52,046 nt of DNA, taken from contig NZ_NFHE01000019.1 in assembly GCF_002161235.1 (NCBI RefSeq), forward strand, positions 1-52,046. Direction: 5' to 3'. The position numbers and the translations under genes were made by a program. Below, in pieces: positions 7,949 to 17,070 of the stretch; positions within the stretch are counted from its first letter, which is position 1, and the number at the start of each line of letters is the position of its first letter. The notes beneath the pieces were generated by a model. That model saw only the letters and a list, made by a program, of their open reading frames with translations, had not been told where the DNA came from and did not search any database. This stretch comes from Pseudoflavonifractor sp. An85 (GTDB lineage: Bacteria; Bacillota; Clostridia; Oscillospirales; Oscillospiraceae).

Positions 7949-9046
7949 TTATACATTAAACCGGAACAAAATAATGTCTCCGTCCTTGACCACATAGTCC
8001 TTGCCCTCAGAGCGGATCAGGCCCTTCTCACGGGCAGCGGCCATGGAGCCGCAGGCCTTCAGATCCTCAAAGGCTACGGTTTCGGCCCGGATGAAGCCAC
8101 GCTCGAAGTCGGAGTGGATCTTACCGGCGGCCTGGGGGGCCTTGGTGCCGTTGGTGATAGTCCAGGCGCGGCACTCGTCCTCACCAGCGGTGAGGTAGGA
8201 GATGAGGCCCAGCAGGGTATAGCTGGCGTTGACCAGACGGTCCAGACCGGACTGCTCAATGCCCAGGTCCTCCAGGAACATGGCCTTTTCCTCGCCGTCC
8301 AGCTGGGCGATCTCCGCCTCCAGCTGGGCACAGACGGGAATGCACTGAGCACCTTCCTCAGCAGCCCGCTGGGACACCTGCTGATAGTACTCCACCTCGC
8401 TGGGGTGGGAGAAGCCCTCCTCGTCCAGGTTGGCGGCGTAGATGACAGGCTTGAGGGAGAGTAGTTCGCTGGTGGCGATGAGGGCGGCGTCCTCCTCATC
8501 CACCTGGCTGAGGTAGCTGCGGGCAGACTTGCCCTCGTTGAGCCAGTCCCGCAGGCCCTGGAACACCTCGGCTTCGTGGAGGAACTTCTTGTCCGCCTTG
8601 GCAGCCTTGGTGGCCTTGTCAATGCGGCGCTCGGCCATCTCCACGTCGGCCATGATGAGCTCCAGGTCGATGATATCAATGTCACGGATGGGGTTGGTGG
8701 AACCCTCTACGTGGATGACGTTCTCGTCGTCAAAGCAGCGCACCACGTGGACGATGGCGGCACACTCCCGGATGTTGGCCAAAAACTTGTTGCCCAGACC
8801 TTCGCCACGGCTGGCGCCCTTCACCAGACCGGCGATGTCCACGAACTCCACCACGGCGGGAGTGGTCTTTTTGGGTTTGTAGAACTCGCTGAGCCAGTCC
8901 AGACGGGGGTCGGGAACGGCTACGATGCCCACGTTGGGGTCGATGGTGCAGAAGGGGTAGTTGGCGCTCTCTGCGCCGGCATTGGTAATGGCGTTGAACA
9001 GGGTCGATTTGCCCACGTTGGGCAGACCCACAATACCGAGCTTCAT
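7949..9046 (-). CDS. ychF: Redox-regulated ATPase / Obg-like P-loop protein
   Basis: Universal ribosome-associated P-loop NTPase of the YchF/OLA1 group, 365 aa, the standard length. Walker A is GLPNVGKS at 7-14 and the switch region is [16 protein letters not shown]. The C-terminal TGS-like domain ends [12 protein letters not shown]. These proteins hydrolyse ATP rather than GTP and bind ribosomes, with roles in stress responses. I start at the ATG at 9046 (MKLGIVG), which matches family N termini. The ATG at 9058 directly abuts the AAAGGA ribosome-binding site. Confidence 0.95.
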   Translation of the reverse strand: MKLGIVGLPNVGKSTLFNAITNAGAESANYPFCTIDPNVGIVAVPDPRLDWLSEFYKPKKTTPAVVEFVDIAGLVKGASRGEGLGNKFLANIRECAAIVHVVRCFDDENVIHVEGSTNPIRDIDIIDLELIMADVEMAERRIDKATKAAKADKKFLHEAEVFQGLRDWLNEGKSARSYLSQVDEEDAALIATSELLSLKPVIYAANLDEEGFSHPSEVEYYQQVSQRAAEEGAQCIPVCAQLEAEIAQLDGEEKAMFLEDLGIEQSGLDRLVNASYTLLGLISYLTAGEDECRAWTITNGTKAPQAAGKIHSDFERGFIRAETVAFEDLKACGSMAAAREKGLIRSEGKDYVVKDGDIILFRFNV

Positions 9047-9085
9047 AGATAAGGACATCCTTTCAGACGTTATATATTCTCAACG

Positions 9086-9114
9086 ATTATACAGGGTTTG
9101 GCATGGAATTACAA
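9086..9114 (-). promoter_or_regulatory. Sigma-A promoter of ychF
   Basis: On the minus strand, TTGTAA, a 17-bp spacer and a perfect TATAAT, about 40 bp upstream of the ychF start. Confidence 0.75.
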
Positions 9115-9143
9115 GATGAAGCCGTGAAAACTGTGGGCATAGC

Positions 9144-9196
9144 TCTTTTATTTTGCAAGATGGTATGATATGATATCACTATTGCACAACAATTCC
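9144..9196 (+). repeat. 53-bp promoter module, copy 1 (upstream of the NUDIX gene)
   Basis: This segment recurs at 9904-9956 with only 5 mismatches. It holds an extended -10 element (TGA-TATGAT, with TATGAT at 9169-9174) and, just downstream, the dyad ATTG-CACAA-CAAT. I read it as a duplicated promoter plus operator. Confidence 0.7.
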
Positions 9197-9247
9197 ATTC
9201 ACAGGCATATTCAAGGAAACAAATCGGAATTTTATGAGGAGTTTGAA

Positions 9248-9868
9248 ATGGACACACAGGAAAAATGGTTGGAGTGGGCCATGGAATTACAGAGCATCGC
9301 GCAGGCAGGCCTGTTCTATTCCAAAGACAAATTTGATTTGGAACGGTTTGAGAGAATCCGCACGGTGGCAGCAGAAATGGTTTCCCATCAAACGGAGCTT
9401 CCGCTCAATAAGGTCAAGGATTTGTTTTGCAACGAAACGGGGTATCAAACGCCGAAAATTGACACGAGGGCAGCCATGTTTGACCAGGGGAAAATCCTGC
9501 TGGTGCAGGAGCATGACGGCCGATGGGCGCTCCCGGGCGGTTGGTGCGATGTGGATGTCTCGGTGAAAGAGAACACCATCAAAGAGGTCAAGGAGGAAGC
9601 CGGCCTGGATGTCACTGCGGACAAAATCATAGCCGTACAGGATCGGTCAAAGCACAATTTGCCCGTATACCCCTACGGTGTATGCAAGATTTTTGTCTTA
9701 TGTACCGTGGTTGGCGGCCACTTTGAACAAAACATCGAGACCCAAGGGTTTGCCTATTTCTCGGCGGAGGAACTGCCAACATTGGCAACGGAAAAAAACA
9801 GCGAGGAACAGATCCGTATGTGCTTCGATGCGTTCCACAGTCCCAACTGGGAGGTCCTGTTTGATTAA
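9248..9868 (+). CDS. NUDIX hydrolase with N-terminal NUDIX-associated domain
   Basis: Likely hydrolyses a nucleoside-diphosphate-linked substrate such as an ADP-sugar; the exact substrate is unknown. The 206-aa product has a helical N-terminal region (about residues 1-65) of the kind found in this subfamily. The catalytic domain carries the NUDIX helix ending EVKEEAGLDV, the variant GGWCDVD start of the box, and the preceding WALPGGW. The start at ATG 9248 follows TATGAGGAG; a longer frame to 9170 would overlap the promoter module. Its upstream region is a near copy of that of the malic enzyme gene, so the two may share regulation. Confidence 0.9.
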   Translation: MDTQEKWLEWAMELQSIAQAGLFYSKDKFDLERFERIRTVAAEMVSHQTELPLNKVKDLFCNETGYQTPKIDTRAAMFDQGKILLVQEHDGRWALPGGWCDVDVSVKENTIKEVKEEAGLDVTADKIIAVQDRSKHNLPVYPYGVCKIFVLCTVVGGHFEQNIETQGFAYFSAEELPTLATEKNSEEQIRMCFDAFHSPNWEVLFD

Positions 9869-9903
9869 AGCAGAGACCTTGGTAGGCGACGTGTGGGAAG
9901 GGT

Positions 9904-9956
9904 TCTTTTATTTTGAAACATGGTGTGATATGATAACACTATTGCATAACAATTCC
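9904..9956 (+). repeat. 53-bp promoter module, copy 2 (upstream of the malic enzyme gene)
   Basis: About 91 percent identical to 9144-9196 by eye. It has the extended -10 TATGAT at 9929-9934 and the dyad ATTG-CATAA-CAAT at 9941-9953. A further short inverted repeat, CTTCCAT/ATGGAAG, follows at 9956-9974 within the leader of the malic enzyme gene. Confidence 0.7.
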
Positions 9957-9998
9957 TTCCATCCCAGATGGAAGAGTGGAAAAAGGAGTTTAAGAGAT

Positions 9999-11171
9999 AT
10001 GGATTACGCAGCAGAATCGTTGAAGCGTCACTACCAGTGGCGGGGCAAGCTGGATATGGTGCCCAAGATGGAGGTCAAGGATCGTGAGGCCCTCTCCCTG
10101 GCCTATACCCCCGGCGTGGCTCAGCCCTGCCTGGAGATTCAAAAGGACATCAGCAAAAGCTACGAGCTCACCGGCCGGTGGAACACCGTGGCGGTGGTCA
10201 CCGACGGTACCGCCGTGCTGGGCCTGGGCGACATTGGCCCCGAGGCCGGTATGCCGGTGATGGAGGGCAAGTGTGTGCTGTTCAAGGCTTTTGGCGATGT
10301 CAACGCCGTGCCTTTGTGTGTGCGCTCCAAGGATGTGGATGAGATTGTCCACACCGTGGCTCTGCTGGCTGGCTCCTTTGGTGGGGTCAATCTGGAGGAC
10401 ATCTCCGCCCCCCGCTGCTTTGAAATTGAGCGCAAGCTCAAGGAAGTGTGTGACATCCCCATCTTCCACGACGACCAGCACGGCACTGCCATCATTGTGG
10501 CCGCCGCCCTCATCAACGCCCTGAAGCTGGTGAACAAGAAGATGGAGGACATCACCGCAGTATTTTCCGGCGCTGGCGCTGCCGGTACTGCCATTTTCAA
10601 GCTGCTGAAGTCCATGGGCTTGAAGGATGCCATCATCTGCGACCGCAAGGGCGCCATCTGCTCGTCCCGCACTGATCTGAATGCGGAGAAGAAGGAACTG
10701 CTGGAGCTGTCCAACTTGGAGGACAAGTCCGGCTCTCTGGCCGATGTGATGGTGGGCACCGACCTGTTCATCGGCGTATCCTCCCCCGGCGTGGTCACCC
10801 CCGAGATGGTCAAGACCATGGCTCCTAACCCCATTTTGTTCCCCATGGCCAACCCTGTGCCTGAGATCATGCCCGACCTGGCCCGGGAGGCTGGCGCTGC
10901 CGTCATCGGCACCGGCCGCAGCGACTTCCCCAACCAGATCAACAACGTTCTGGCCTTCCCCGGGGTGTTCCGGGGCGCTTTGGACGTGCGAGCCAGCGAC
11001 ATCAACGAGGAGATGAAGCAGGCCGCTGCTCGTGCTCTGGCGGAGCTGGTCAGCGACGACGAGCTCACCCCCGACTACATCATCCCTGCGCCCTTTGACG
11101 AGCGGGTGTGCCCCGCCGTGGCTCAGGCGGTGGCCCAGGCGGCCCGGGATACTGGCGTGGCCCGGATTTAA
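9999..11171 (+). CDS. NAD(P)-dependent malic enzyme
   Basis: Oxidative decarboxylation of malate to pyruvate, giving NAD(P)H. The 390-aa product is the usual size of the short bacterial enzyme. Visible features are AYTPGVAQP near the N terminus with the catalytic Tyr region, FKAFGDVNAVPL, metal-binding DDQHGTAI, the Rossmann motif GAGAAGTAI, and the FPMANPVPEI and GTGRSDFPNQINN motifs. The ATG at 9999 follows AAAAGGAG; the frame continues upstream but through the end of the NUDIX gene. fbp starts 44 bp downstream with no terminator seen between, so cotranscription into a gluconeogenic unit is plausible. Confidence 0.95.
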   Translation: MDYAAESLKRHYQWRGKLDMVPKMEVKDREALSLAYTPGVAQPCLEIQKDISKSYELTGRWNTVAVVTDGTAVLGLGDIGPEAGMPVMEGKCVLFKAFGDVNAVPLCVRSKDVDEIVHTVALLAGSFGGVNLEDISAPRCFEIERKLKEVCDIPIFHDDQHGTAIIVAAALINALKLVNKKMEDITAVFSGAGAAGTAIFKLLKSMGLKDAIICDRKGAICSSRTDLNAEKKELLELSNLEDKSGSLADVMVGTDLFIGVSSPGVVTPEMVKTMAPNPILFPMANPVPEIMPDLAREAGAAVIGTGRSDFPNQINNVLAFPGVFRGALDVRASDINEEMKQAAARALAELVSDDELTPDYIIPAPFDERVCPAVAQAVAQAARDTGVARI

Positions 11172-11215
11172 GTTGTTGCTTGCATCATAAGTGAATATAT
11201 AGAGGAGGTTGCGGA

Positions 11216-13222
11216 ATGAAACAAAAGGAGATATCGTCCCGTGGTGTGGAAACGGATAACTTGCATTACCTGCGCATGCTGGCCAAACAGTATCCCACGG
11301 TGCAGGCGGCCAGTACAGAGATCATCAACCTACAGGCCATTCTCATTTTGCCCAAGGGCACCGAGCACTTTATCTCGGATGTGCATGGGGAATACGAGGC
11401 ATTTCAGCACATCCTCAATTCCGCCTCTGGCGTGGTGCGGGAGAAGATTGACCAGCTGTTTGCCACCAGCGTGTCCAAGGCGGAGCGGGACCAGCTGGCC
11501 ACCCTCATCTATTATCCCAAGGAGAAGCTGGAGGAGCTGCAAGGGCGGATGAGCCCGGAGGACATGGAGGAGTGGTATCGGCTCACCTTCCACCGACTCA
11601 TTGAAATCTGCTGTCTGGTCAGCGCCAAGTATACCCGCTCTAAGGTGCGTAAGGCCATGCCCAAAGAGTATGCTTACATCATCGACGAGCTCATTCACAC
11701 CCACTATGAGGACACCGACAAGCGGGACTACTACGAGAACATCATCTCCACCATCATCGAGCTGGACCGGGCGGGGAACTTCCTGGTGCAGCTGTGCCGG
11801 CTCATCAAGCGCCTGGCGGTGGATCACCTGCATATTGTGGGCGACATCTTTGACCGAGGCCCCGGTGCGGATATCATTCTGGACTCCCTGATGAACCACC
11901 ACAGCGTGGACATCCAGTGGGGCAACCACGATGTGCTGTGGATGGGTGCCGCCTCTGGCTCCCGCACCCTGGTGGCCACGGTGCTGGCCAACTCCATGCG
12001 CTACAACAACCTGGATGTCATTGAGACCGGTTACGGCATCTCCCTGCGCCCCCTGTCGGTGTTTGCCGCTGAGGTGTACAAGGACTGTGACATCAGCCGC
12101 TTTGAGGTGAAGATCAGCCACGAGGACGAGGAGAACTTCAACGAGCGGGACAAGCGTCTGGCCGCCCAGATGCACAAGGCCATCACCATCATCCTCTTCA
12201 AGCTGGAGGGGCAGAAGATCATGCGCAACCCCTGCTTCCGTATGGACGACCGGTTGCTGCTGGACAAGATCAACTACGAGGACAAGACCATTGTCATTGA
12301 CGGCAAGACCTATGCCCTGGAGGACACCGACTTCCCCACCGTGGACCCTGCCGACCCCTACACCCTCACCCCCGAGGAGGAGAAGCTCATCAACCAGCTC
12401 ACCCGCTCCTTCCGACACAGTGAGAAGCTCCAGCGCCATGTGCGTTTTCTCTACTCCAAGGGTAGCCTGTACCAGGTGTTCAACGGGAACCTGCTGTTCC
12501 ACGGCTGCATTCCCATGACCGAAGATGGAGAATTCATGCGCTTTTCCATTGGCTGCAACAATCTGTCCGGCCGGGAGTTCTTGGACTTTGCCGACTTGGC
12601 AGCCCGCAGAGCATATTACGATAAGGTAGGCTCCCCGGAGCGGCAGTTCGGCATGGATTTTCTGTGGTTTTTGTGGGCAGGCCGTAACAGCCCCATCTTT
12701 GGCCGTGACCGCATGACCACCTTCGAGCGGCGTCTCATTGCCGATGAGTCCACCTGGACCGAGGAGAAAAATGCCTACTACCGGCTGTACCAAGACCCGG
12801 CGGTGTGTGATAAGATCCTCAAAGAATTCGGCCTGGAAGGCTCCCACTGCCACATCGTCAACGGACACATCCCCGTCAAGTCCAAAAAGGGGGAGAGTCC
12901 GGTGAAGGGAGGCGGCAAGCTCATCGTCATCGACGGCGGATTCTGCAAGGCCTACCAGAAGACCACGGGCATTGCAGGATACACCCTCATTTATAATTCC
13001 AACTGCCTGCGCCTGGTCTCCCACCAGCCCTTTGCCGGACGGGAGAAGGCCATTCACGACAACTGGGACATCTCCTCCAGTTCGGAGATTTTCGAGCGCA
13101 TGGAGCAGCGCATGAAGATTCGACAGACCGACGTGGGCCGTCAGCTGCAAGAGCAGATTCGAGACTTGAAAGACCTGGTGGCGGCGTACCGCTCTGGTGA
13201 AATCGTGGAAAATCACGCTTAA
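11216..13222 (+). CDS. fbp: Fructose-1,6-bisphosphatase, class III
   Basis: Removes the 1-phosphate of fructose 1,6-bisphosphate, the gluconeogenic step. The large (668 aa) Firmicutes type is built on a metallophosphoesterase core: ISDVHGE (Asp55, His57), VGDIFDRGP, WGNHDVLWMG, NGHIPVK and DGGFCKAYQ. AGGAGG precedes the ATG. The preceding malic enzyme gene supplies pyruvate/NAD(P)H balance, which fits a joint carbon-flux unit. Confidence 0.96.
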   Translation: MKQKEISSRGVETDNLHYLRMLAKQYPTVQAASTEIINLQAILILPKGTEHFISDVHGEYEAFQHILNSASGVVREKIDQLFATSVSKAERDQLATLIYYPKEKLEELQGRMSPEDMEEWYRLTFHRLIEICCLVSAKYTRSKVRKAMPKEYAYIIDELIHTHYEDTDKRDYYENIISTIIELDRAGNFLVQLCRLIKRLAVDHLHIVGDIFDRGPGADIILDSLMNHHSVDIQWGNHDVLWMGAASGSRTLVATVLANSMRYNNLDVIETGYGISLRPLSVFAAEVYKDCDISRFEVKISHEDEENFNERDKRLAAQMHKAITIILFKLEGQKIMRNPCFRMDDRLLLDKINYEDKTIVIDGKTYALEDTDFPTVDPADPYTLTPEEEKLINQLTRSFRHSEKLQRHVRFLYSKGSLYQVFNGNLLFHGCIPMTEDGEFMRFSIGCNNLSGREFLDFADLAARRAYYDKVGSPERQFGMDFLWFLWAGRNSPIFGRDRMTTFERRLIADESTWTEEKNAYYRLYQDPAVCDKILKEFGLEGSHCHIVNGHIPVKSKKGESPVKGGGKLIVIDGGFCKAYQKTTGIAGYTLIYNSNCLRLVSHQPFAGREKAIHDNWDISSSSEIFERMEQRMKIRQTDVGRQLQEQIRDLKDLVAAYRSGEIVENHA

Positions 13223-13239
13223 AATTCATATCACAAGAC

Positions 13240-13279
13240 AAATTGCCGTAGACTGCTCCCAGGTCTACGGCAATTTTTT
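13240..13279 (+). terminator. Terminator of fbp
   Basis: AATTGCCGTAGAC and GTCTACGGCAATT form a 13-bp stem followed by TTTTT. Confidence 0.9.
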
Positions 13280-13293
13280 GTGTGGTTGCAAGT

Positions 13294-13322
13294 TTGACTT
13301 TTATGTAAAAATCGTGTATAGT
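13294..13322 (+). promoter_or_regulatory. Sigma-A promoter of the LTA-synthase-like gene
   Basis: TTGACT, 17-bp spacer, TATAGT. Its predicted start near 13329 rules out the upstream TTG at 13333 as a sensible translation start. Confidence 0.75.
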
Positions 13323-13365
13323 TTTCATAAGCTTGCAAAAAGGAAAGGAATTTAGAAAAAACGTG

Positions 13366-15189
13366 ATGGAATGGAAAGAAATGGACAGAAAAAGTAGAGG
13401 CGTACTTGTCACCCTGCTCTTGCTGACCCCCGTGACGGCCTTTTATCTGATGCAGCTGATCATGGGCACCAAGTTTGTGGATGTCAAATTCATGGCGGTT
13501 CTGACCAACGGCTTGTGGCTGGCGGGGCTTTACTGGCTGCTGTGCGCCTTGACCGGTTATCCGGTTCTCAGTAGTTTGGTGGTACATCTGCTCAGCGCCC
13601 TATGGGGAATTGCCAACTATTTTGTCAATACCTTCCGGGGAACCCCCATTCTCCCCTGGGACTTTGCGGCGCTGCAGACCGCAGCGGCAGTGTCGGGCAG
13701 CTATAAGCTGACCTTGAACCGCACCATGTATCTGTGGCTGGCGGTGCTGTTGCTGGCCGTGATTCTTTTGCGCAAAAAACTCCTGTGGGGCAAATTCCGA
13801 CCCACGGGGAAGACGGTGATGCCTCGTCTGGCCGGTGTGGTGGCTGGTTTGAGCCTGATGTTCATCTTCTGCCAGCCTGCTGTGCTGGAGCGGGTGGGCG
13901 TAGGCGCCTACACCTGGCAGCAGATGGTGGGGTATTGCACCGACGGGGCGTTGTGCGCCTTTTTTGACAACACCAAGTACATGGAAGTGGAGCAGCCCAC
14001 CAACGCCACCATTGACAACGTGAAATATGTCCTCAGCCAGGTGGAAGACGCCGATGGCGAGGGACTGACCTTTCACGTGGAAGGGGAGGAGGAATCTGCC
14101 CAGCAGGAGACCCCCAAGTACAATGTGGTGGCCATTATGAATGAGTCCTGGGCGGACTTTGAGAGCTTTGGGAACCTGAGCCTCAGTGAGAGCGTCACCG
14201 ACTACATTCACTCTCTGGACAACGCCATTTATGGTCACGCCTATGCCTCTGTGTTTGGCGCGGGTACCAGCTCCAGCGAGTTTGAGTTCCTCACCGGACA
14301 CTCCATGGCATTTTTGCCCTCGGGCTGCGCCCCCTATCAGCAGTACATTACCGAGGAGACCCCCTCTCTGGCCTCTCTGCTGGGCGATCTGGGCTATCGC
14401 ACCCTGGCCTTCCACCCTGGTGAAGCGGGCTCCTGGAACCGAAACAAGGCCTACCCCTTGCTGGGCTTTGACGAGATGAAGTTCCGCGCGGACATGAATG
14501 TACCCCAGCTGGAGGAGCATGCCTATCTCAGCGACTACTCCGACTTCCAGCAGATCATCTGGGAGTTTGAAAACAAGGAGCCGGGGGAGCGGTTGTTCCT
14601 CTTCAACGTCACCTATCAAAACCACGGTGGCTATGAGGAGCCGGACTATCCCACCGAAGTGACCCTCACCGACTGCCCCGGCCAGTACCCCCGGGCAGAG
14701 CAGTATTTGACCCTGGCCAACAAGACCGATGAGTACTTCAAGGTTCTGGTGGACTACTTCTCCACCTATGAGGAGCCCACCATCATCGTCATGTTCGGCG
14801 ACCACCCCCCTTCGGTGGAGCAGGAGTTTTTGGACAAAGCCTATGGGGTTGCCCAGTCGGACATGACCATGGAACAGTACATGGCCAAGTTCCAAGTGCC
14901 CTATGTGATCTGGTCCAACACTCCCTTGGATACGGAGAATGCCGGGGAGTACACCAGCCTCAACTTCCTGGGTCAGCACCTGCTGGACTACGCAGGGGTG
15001 GACCGGGATTTGTACGGCAAGTTCCTGAGCAAGGTGGAGCAGCAGCTTCCCGTGTTTACCTCGGTGGGGTACATCGATCCTCAGGGCAAGGCGTACAGCC
15101 ACTATGAGAGCAACCAGTACGACCAACTCAAAGAGGACTACCAACTGCTGCAATATGATCGGCTGTTTGGCATTTCGGAAGTGACATAA
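13366..15189 (+). CDS. LTA synthase family membrane sulfatase/phosphoglycerol transferase
   Basis: Membrane-anchored extracellular enzyme of the LtaS group, which moves glycerol-phosphate or similar groups onto cell-envelope glycolipids. The 607-aa product has about five hydrophobic segments in the first 190 residues and then an alkaline-phosphatase-fold domain. Metal-binding NESW lies near residue 263. The nucleophile is probably Thr301 in GAGTSSSEF. The GDHPP motif (Asp479, His480) is near the end. The ATG at 13366 is preceded, at a longish distance, by AAAGGAAAGGAA; ATG 13384 is an alternative. It lies between fbp and malQ but has its own promoter. Function beyond the family level is not determined. 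Confidence 0.88.
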   Translation: MEWKEMDRKSRGVLVTLLLLTPVTAFYLMQLIMGTKFVDVKFMAVLTNGLWLAGLYWLLCALTGYPVLSSLVVHLLSALWGIANYFVNTFRGTPILPWDFAALQTAAAVSGSYKLTLNRTMYLWLAVLLLAVILLRKKLLWGKFRPTGKTVMPRLAGVVAGLSLMFIFCQPAVLERVGVGAYTWQQMVGYCTDGALCAFFDNTKYMEVEQPTNATIDNVKYVLSQVEDADGEGLTFHVEGEEESAQQETPKYNVVAIMNESWADFESFGNLSLSESVTDYIHSLDNAIYGHAYASVFGAGTSSSEFEFLTGHSMAFLPSGCAPYQQYITEETPSLASLLGDLGYRTLAFHPGEAGSWNRNKAYPLLGFDEMKFRADMNVPQLEEHAYLSDYSDFQQIIWEFENKEPGERLFLFNVTYQNHGGYEEPDYPTEVTLTDCPGQYPRAEQYLTLANKTDEYFKVLVDYFSTYEEPTIIVMFGDHPPSVEQEFLDKAYGVAQSDMTMEQYMAKFQVPYVIWSNTPLDTENAGEYTSLNFLGQHLLDYAGVDRDLYGKFLSKVEQQLPVFTSVGYIDPQGKAYSHYESNQYDQLKEDYQLLQYDRLFGISEVT

Positions 15190-15224
15190 AAAAGGAGCGT
15201 TCCCGCAGGGAACGCTCCTTTTTT
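15188..15224. terminator. Bidirectional terminator between the LTA-like gene and malQ
   Basis: A perfect 17-bp inverted repeat, AAAAAAGGAGCGTTCCC / GGGAACGCTCCTTTTTT, with a 3-nt loop. It overlaps the stop codon of the LTA-like gene and sits 2 bp from the malQ stop. Confidence 0.95.
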
Positions 15225-15226
15225 AC

Positions 15227-16714
15227 TTATTGCGGAAGTCTACCATACAACCGGGTCATTTGGTGCAGCCGCTGGGCCAGCTCTGGGGTGAGATAGCTGG
15301 GAGCAGCCCGCCACTTCCAGTTGTCCCCGGTGGTAGAGGGGGTGTTGATCCGCCCTTCGCTGCCCAGGCCCAACACATCCTGCATCTGCATGATGGCGTA
15401 TTGGGCGGCGCTGGCCCACACGCCCCGCATCATGCCCCAGCTCTCCCCCTCTTTGGGGGTGAGGTTGAGGTAGGTGCGGGCCAGTTCCACGTCCTCCGGG
15501 TCAGCGGTTTGGGTCCACCCCAAGGCGGTGTCGTTGTCATGGGTACCCACGTAGGCGATGCAGTTGACGGGATAGTTGTGGGGCAGGTACAGGTTCTGAC
15601 CGCTGTCCCGGCGGTCAAAGGCAAATTCTAGCACCTTCATGCCGGGATATCCCGTTTGGGCCAGCATTTCATGCACCGCCGGGGTGAGGAAGCCCAAGTC
15701 CTCGGCAATGATGGGACGGTCCCCCAAGGCCTCTTTCAAATGGTTGAAAAAGGCGATGCCCGGGCCAGGCCGCCACCGGCCACGCCGGGCATTTTCGTCT
15801 CCGGCGGGAATGGCGTAGTAGGACTCAAAGCCCCGGAAGTGGTCGATGCGCAGCACATCATAAATGCGGAACTGGAAGGCGATGCGCTCCATCCACCAGC
15901 GGTAGCCGTCCTGGGCCATGCCTTCCCAGTCAAAGAGGGGATTGCCCCACAGCTGTCCGTCGGCAGAAAAGCCATCGGGTGGACATCCAGCCACCTCGGT
16001 GGGAGCCAGGTTTTCGTCCAGCTGGAACTGGCCGGGATTGGCCCACACGTCGGCACTGTCTCCAGCCACGTAAATGGGCAGGTCTCCGATGATGGAGATG
16101 CCCTGGTCGTTGGCGTAGGTCTTCAAGGCCTCCCACTGGGTAAAGAAAAGGTATTGGACCCCTTTCCAGAAGATAATGTCTGGAGCCAGCTCTTGGGCCA
16201 GCTCCTCCACTGCCTGGGGGTCACGCAGGCGGATGGGGTCGGGCCACTGGGACCAGGCTATCCCTTCAAAGTGTTCTTTGAAGGCCATAAAGCGGGCGTA
16301 GTCCTCCAGCCAGCCATGGTGTTCCCAGCAGAAGGCAGCCAGGGCCTGGGGGTGCTTGATTTGCAGGCGGGCCACGGCCCGGCGCAGCACGGAAAAGCGC
16401 TGGATATACAGCGTCCCATAGTCCACCTGGGTGAGGTTCTCCCCCCAGGGCAGAGACTGGTATTCCTCAGCCAGTAGCAGGCCATCCTGGGCCAGATCGT
16501 CCAGATCAATGAAGTAAGGGTTGCCTGCAAAGGAGGAGAAGGACTGATAGGGGGAATCACCATAACCGGTGGGACCCACCGGGAGTACTTGCCAATAGCT
16601 CTGGCCCGCCTGGGCCAGGAAGGATACAAAATCCCGGGCACATTGTCCCAGCGTTCCCACGCCGTAGGGAGAGGGGAGGGAGAACACGGGCATCAAAATA
16701 CCGGAACTTCTCAT
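15227..16714 (-). CDS. malQ: 4-alpha-glucanotransferase (amylomaltase, GH77)
   Basis: Transfers alpha-1,4-glucan segments between maltodextrins or glycogen-derived chains in the cytoplasm. The 495-aa length is standard. The substrate-binding YGDSPYQSFS and DLPIYVAGDSADVW motifs are present. The catalytic nucleophile is Asp291 in RIDHFRGF, the acid/base is Glu338 in AEDLG, and THDND follows near residue 394. No other maltose genes are nearby. The leader carries a hairpin (ACGCCTG/CAGGCGT, 16743-16762), and the promoter overlaps a dyad. Confidence 0.96.
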   Translation of the reverse strand: MRSSGILMPVFSLPSPYGVGTLGQCARDFVSFLAQAGQSYWQVLPVGPTGYGDSPYQSFSSFAGNPYFIDLDDLAQDGLLLAEEYQSLPWGENLTQVDYGTLYIQRFSVLRRAVARLQIKHPQALAAFCWEHHGWLEDYARFMAFKEHFEGIAWSQWPDPIRLRDPQAVEELAQELAPDIIFWKGVQYLFFTQWEALKTYANDQGISIIGDLPIYVAGDSADVWANPGQFQLDENLAPTEVAGCPPDGFSADGQLWGNPLFDWEGMAQDGYRWWMERIAFQFRIYDVLRIDHFRGFESYYAIPAGDENARRGRWRPGPGIAFFNHLKEALGDRPIIAEDLGFLTPAVHEMLAQTGYPGMKVLEFAFDRRDSGQNLYLPHNYPVNCIAYVGTHDNDTALGWTQTADPEDVELARTYLNLTPKEGESWGMMRGVWASAAQYAIMQMQDVLGLGSEGRINTPSTTGDNWKWRAAPSYLTPELAQRLHQMTRLYGRLPQ

Positions 16715-16743
16715 GGAACATCAACCTTTCTCTTTCAGGGAAA

Positions 16744-16810
16744 CGCCTGCATCCACAGGCGTGCTGGATTTCTATTGTGTATTATGCAATAGAATGACAC
16801 ATTCTGCAAG
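16744..16810. repeat. malQ-upstream repeat, copy A
   Basis: This 67-bp stretch, containing the malQ promoter, dyad and leader hairpin, recurs in the same orientation at 19487-19553 with 5 mismatches. It appears to be the original copy since it lies directly in front of malQ. Confidence 0.8.
16772..16809 (-). promoter_or_regulatory. malQ promoter with overlapping dyad
   Basis: On the minus strand, TTGCAG (16804-16809), a 17-bp spacer and CATAAT (16781-16786). The -10 box sits inside CTATTG-N9-CAATAG (16772-16792), a perfect 6-bp dyad well placed to be a repressor operator. The core CTATTGCATAA is also found in the malic enzyme module. Confidence 0.55.
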
Positions 16811-16879
16811 AGAATTTTGCAAATTTAGCACAGATTTGAGGGTGAACGAAAGAAATATGCGGATTGACTCCGGAGTTAC

Positions 16880-17041
16880 ATGGAAATACGCGGAGATGGC
16901 TTTACAAATAACAAGGTATTTAATAGAATATGGATAAAAAGTCCGCTATATGGAGTGAATGACAATTTCTATCTTATTCTACCAAATAAATCCCAGACTC
17001 TGGGAGAATTTGCGTATTTAGGATTTATACGTAAGGTATAA
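16880..17041 (+). pseudogene. Short ORF, probable gene remnant
   Basis: A 53-codon open frame ending with the peptide LGEFAYLGFIRKV. There is no convincing ribosome-binding site at its ATG, and a stop lies five codons upstream. Codon content is AT-rich like the capsule genes. It ends 29 bp before the broken asparagine-synthase-like gene. I take it as the tail of a lost capsule-cluster gene; no family is recognised. The rest of 16811-17070 shows nothing else. Confidence 0.3.
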
Positions 17042-17070
17042 GTGACAACAATGAACAGGAGGAAGTTTAG

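Noticed and set aside
6364-7959. 531-codon plus-strand frame opposite the NCS2 permease
   Set aside because: Gly/Asp/His-rich shadow with no RBS; begins inside dut in another frame.
11330-13216. 628-codon minus-strand frame opposite fbp
   Set aside because: Antisense shadow of a gene with all catalytic motifs intact.
13333-13365. TTG 13333 as start of the LTA-synthase-like gene
   Set aside because: It lies only a few bases after the predicted transcription start, with the ribosome-binding site downstream of it.
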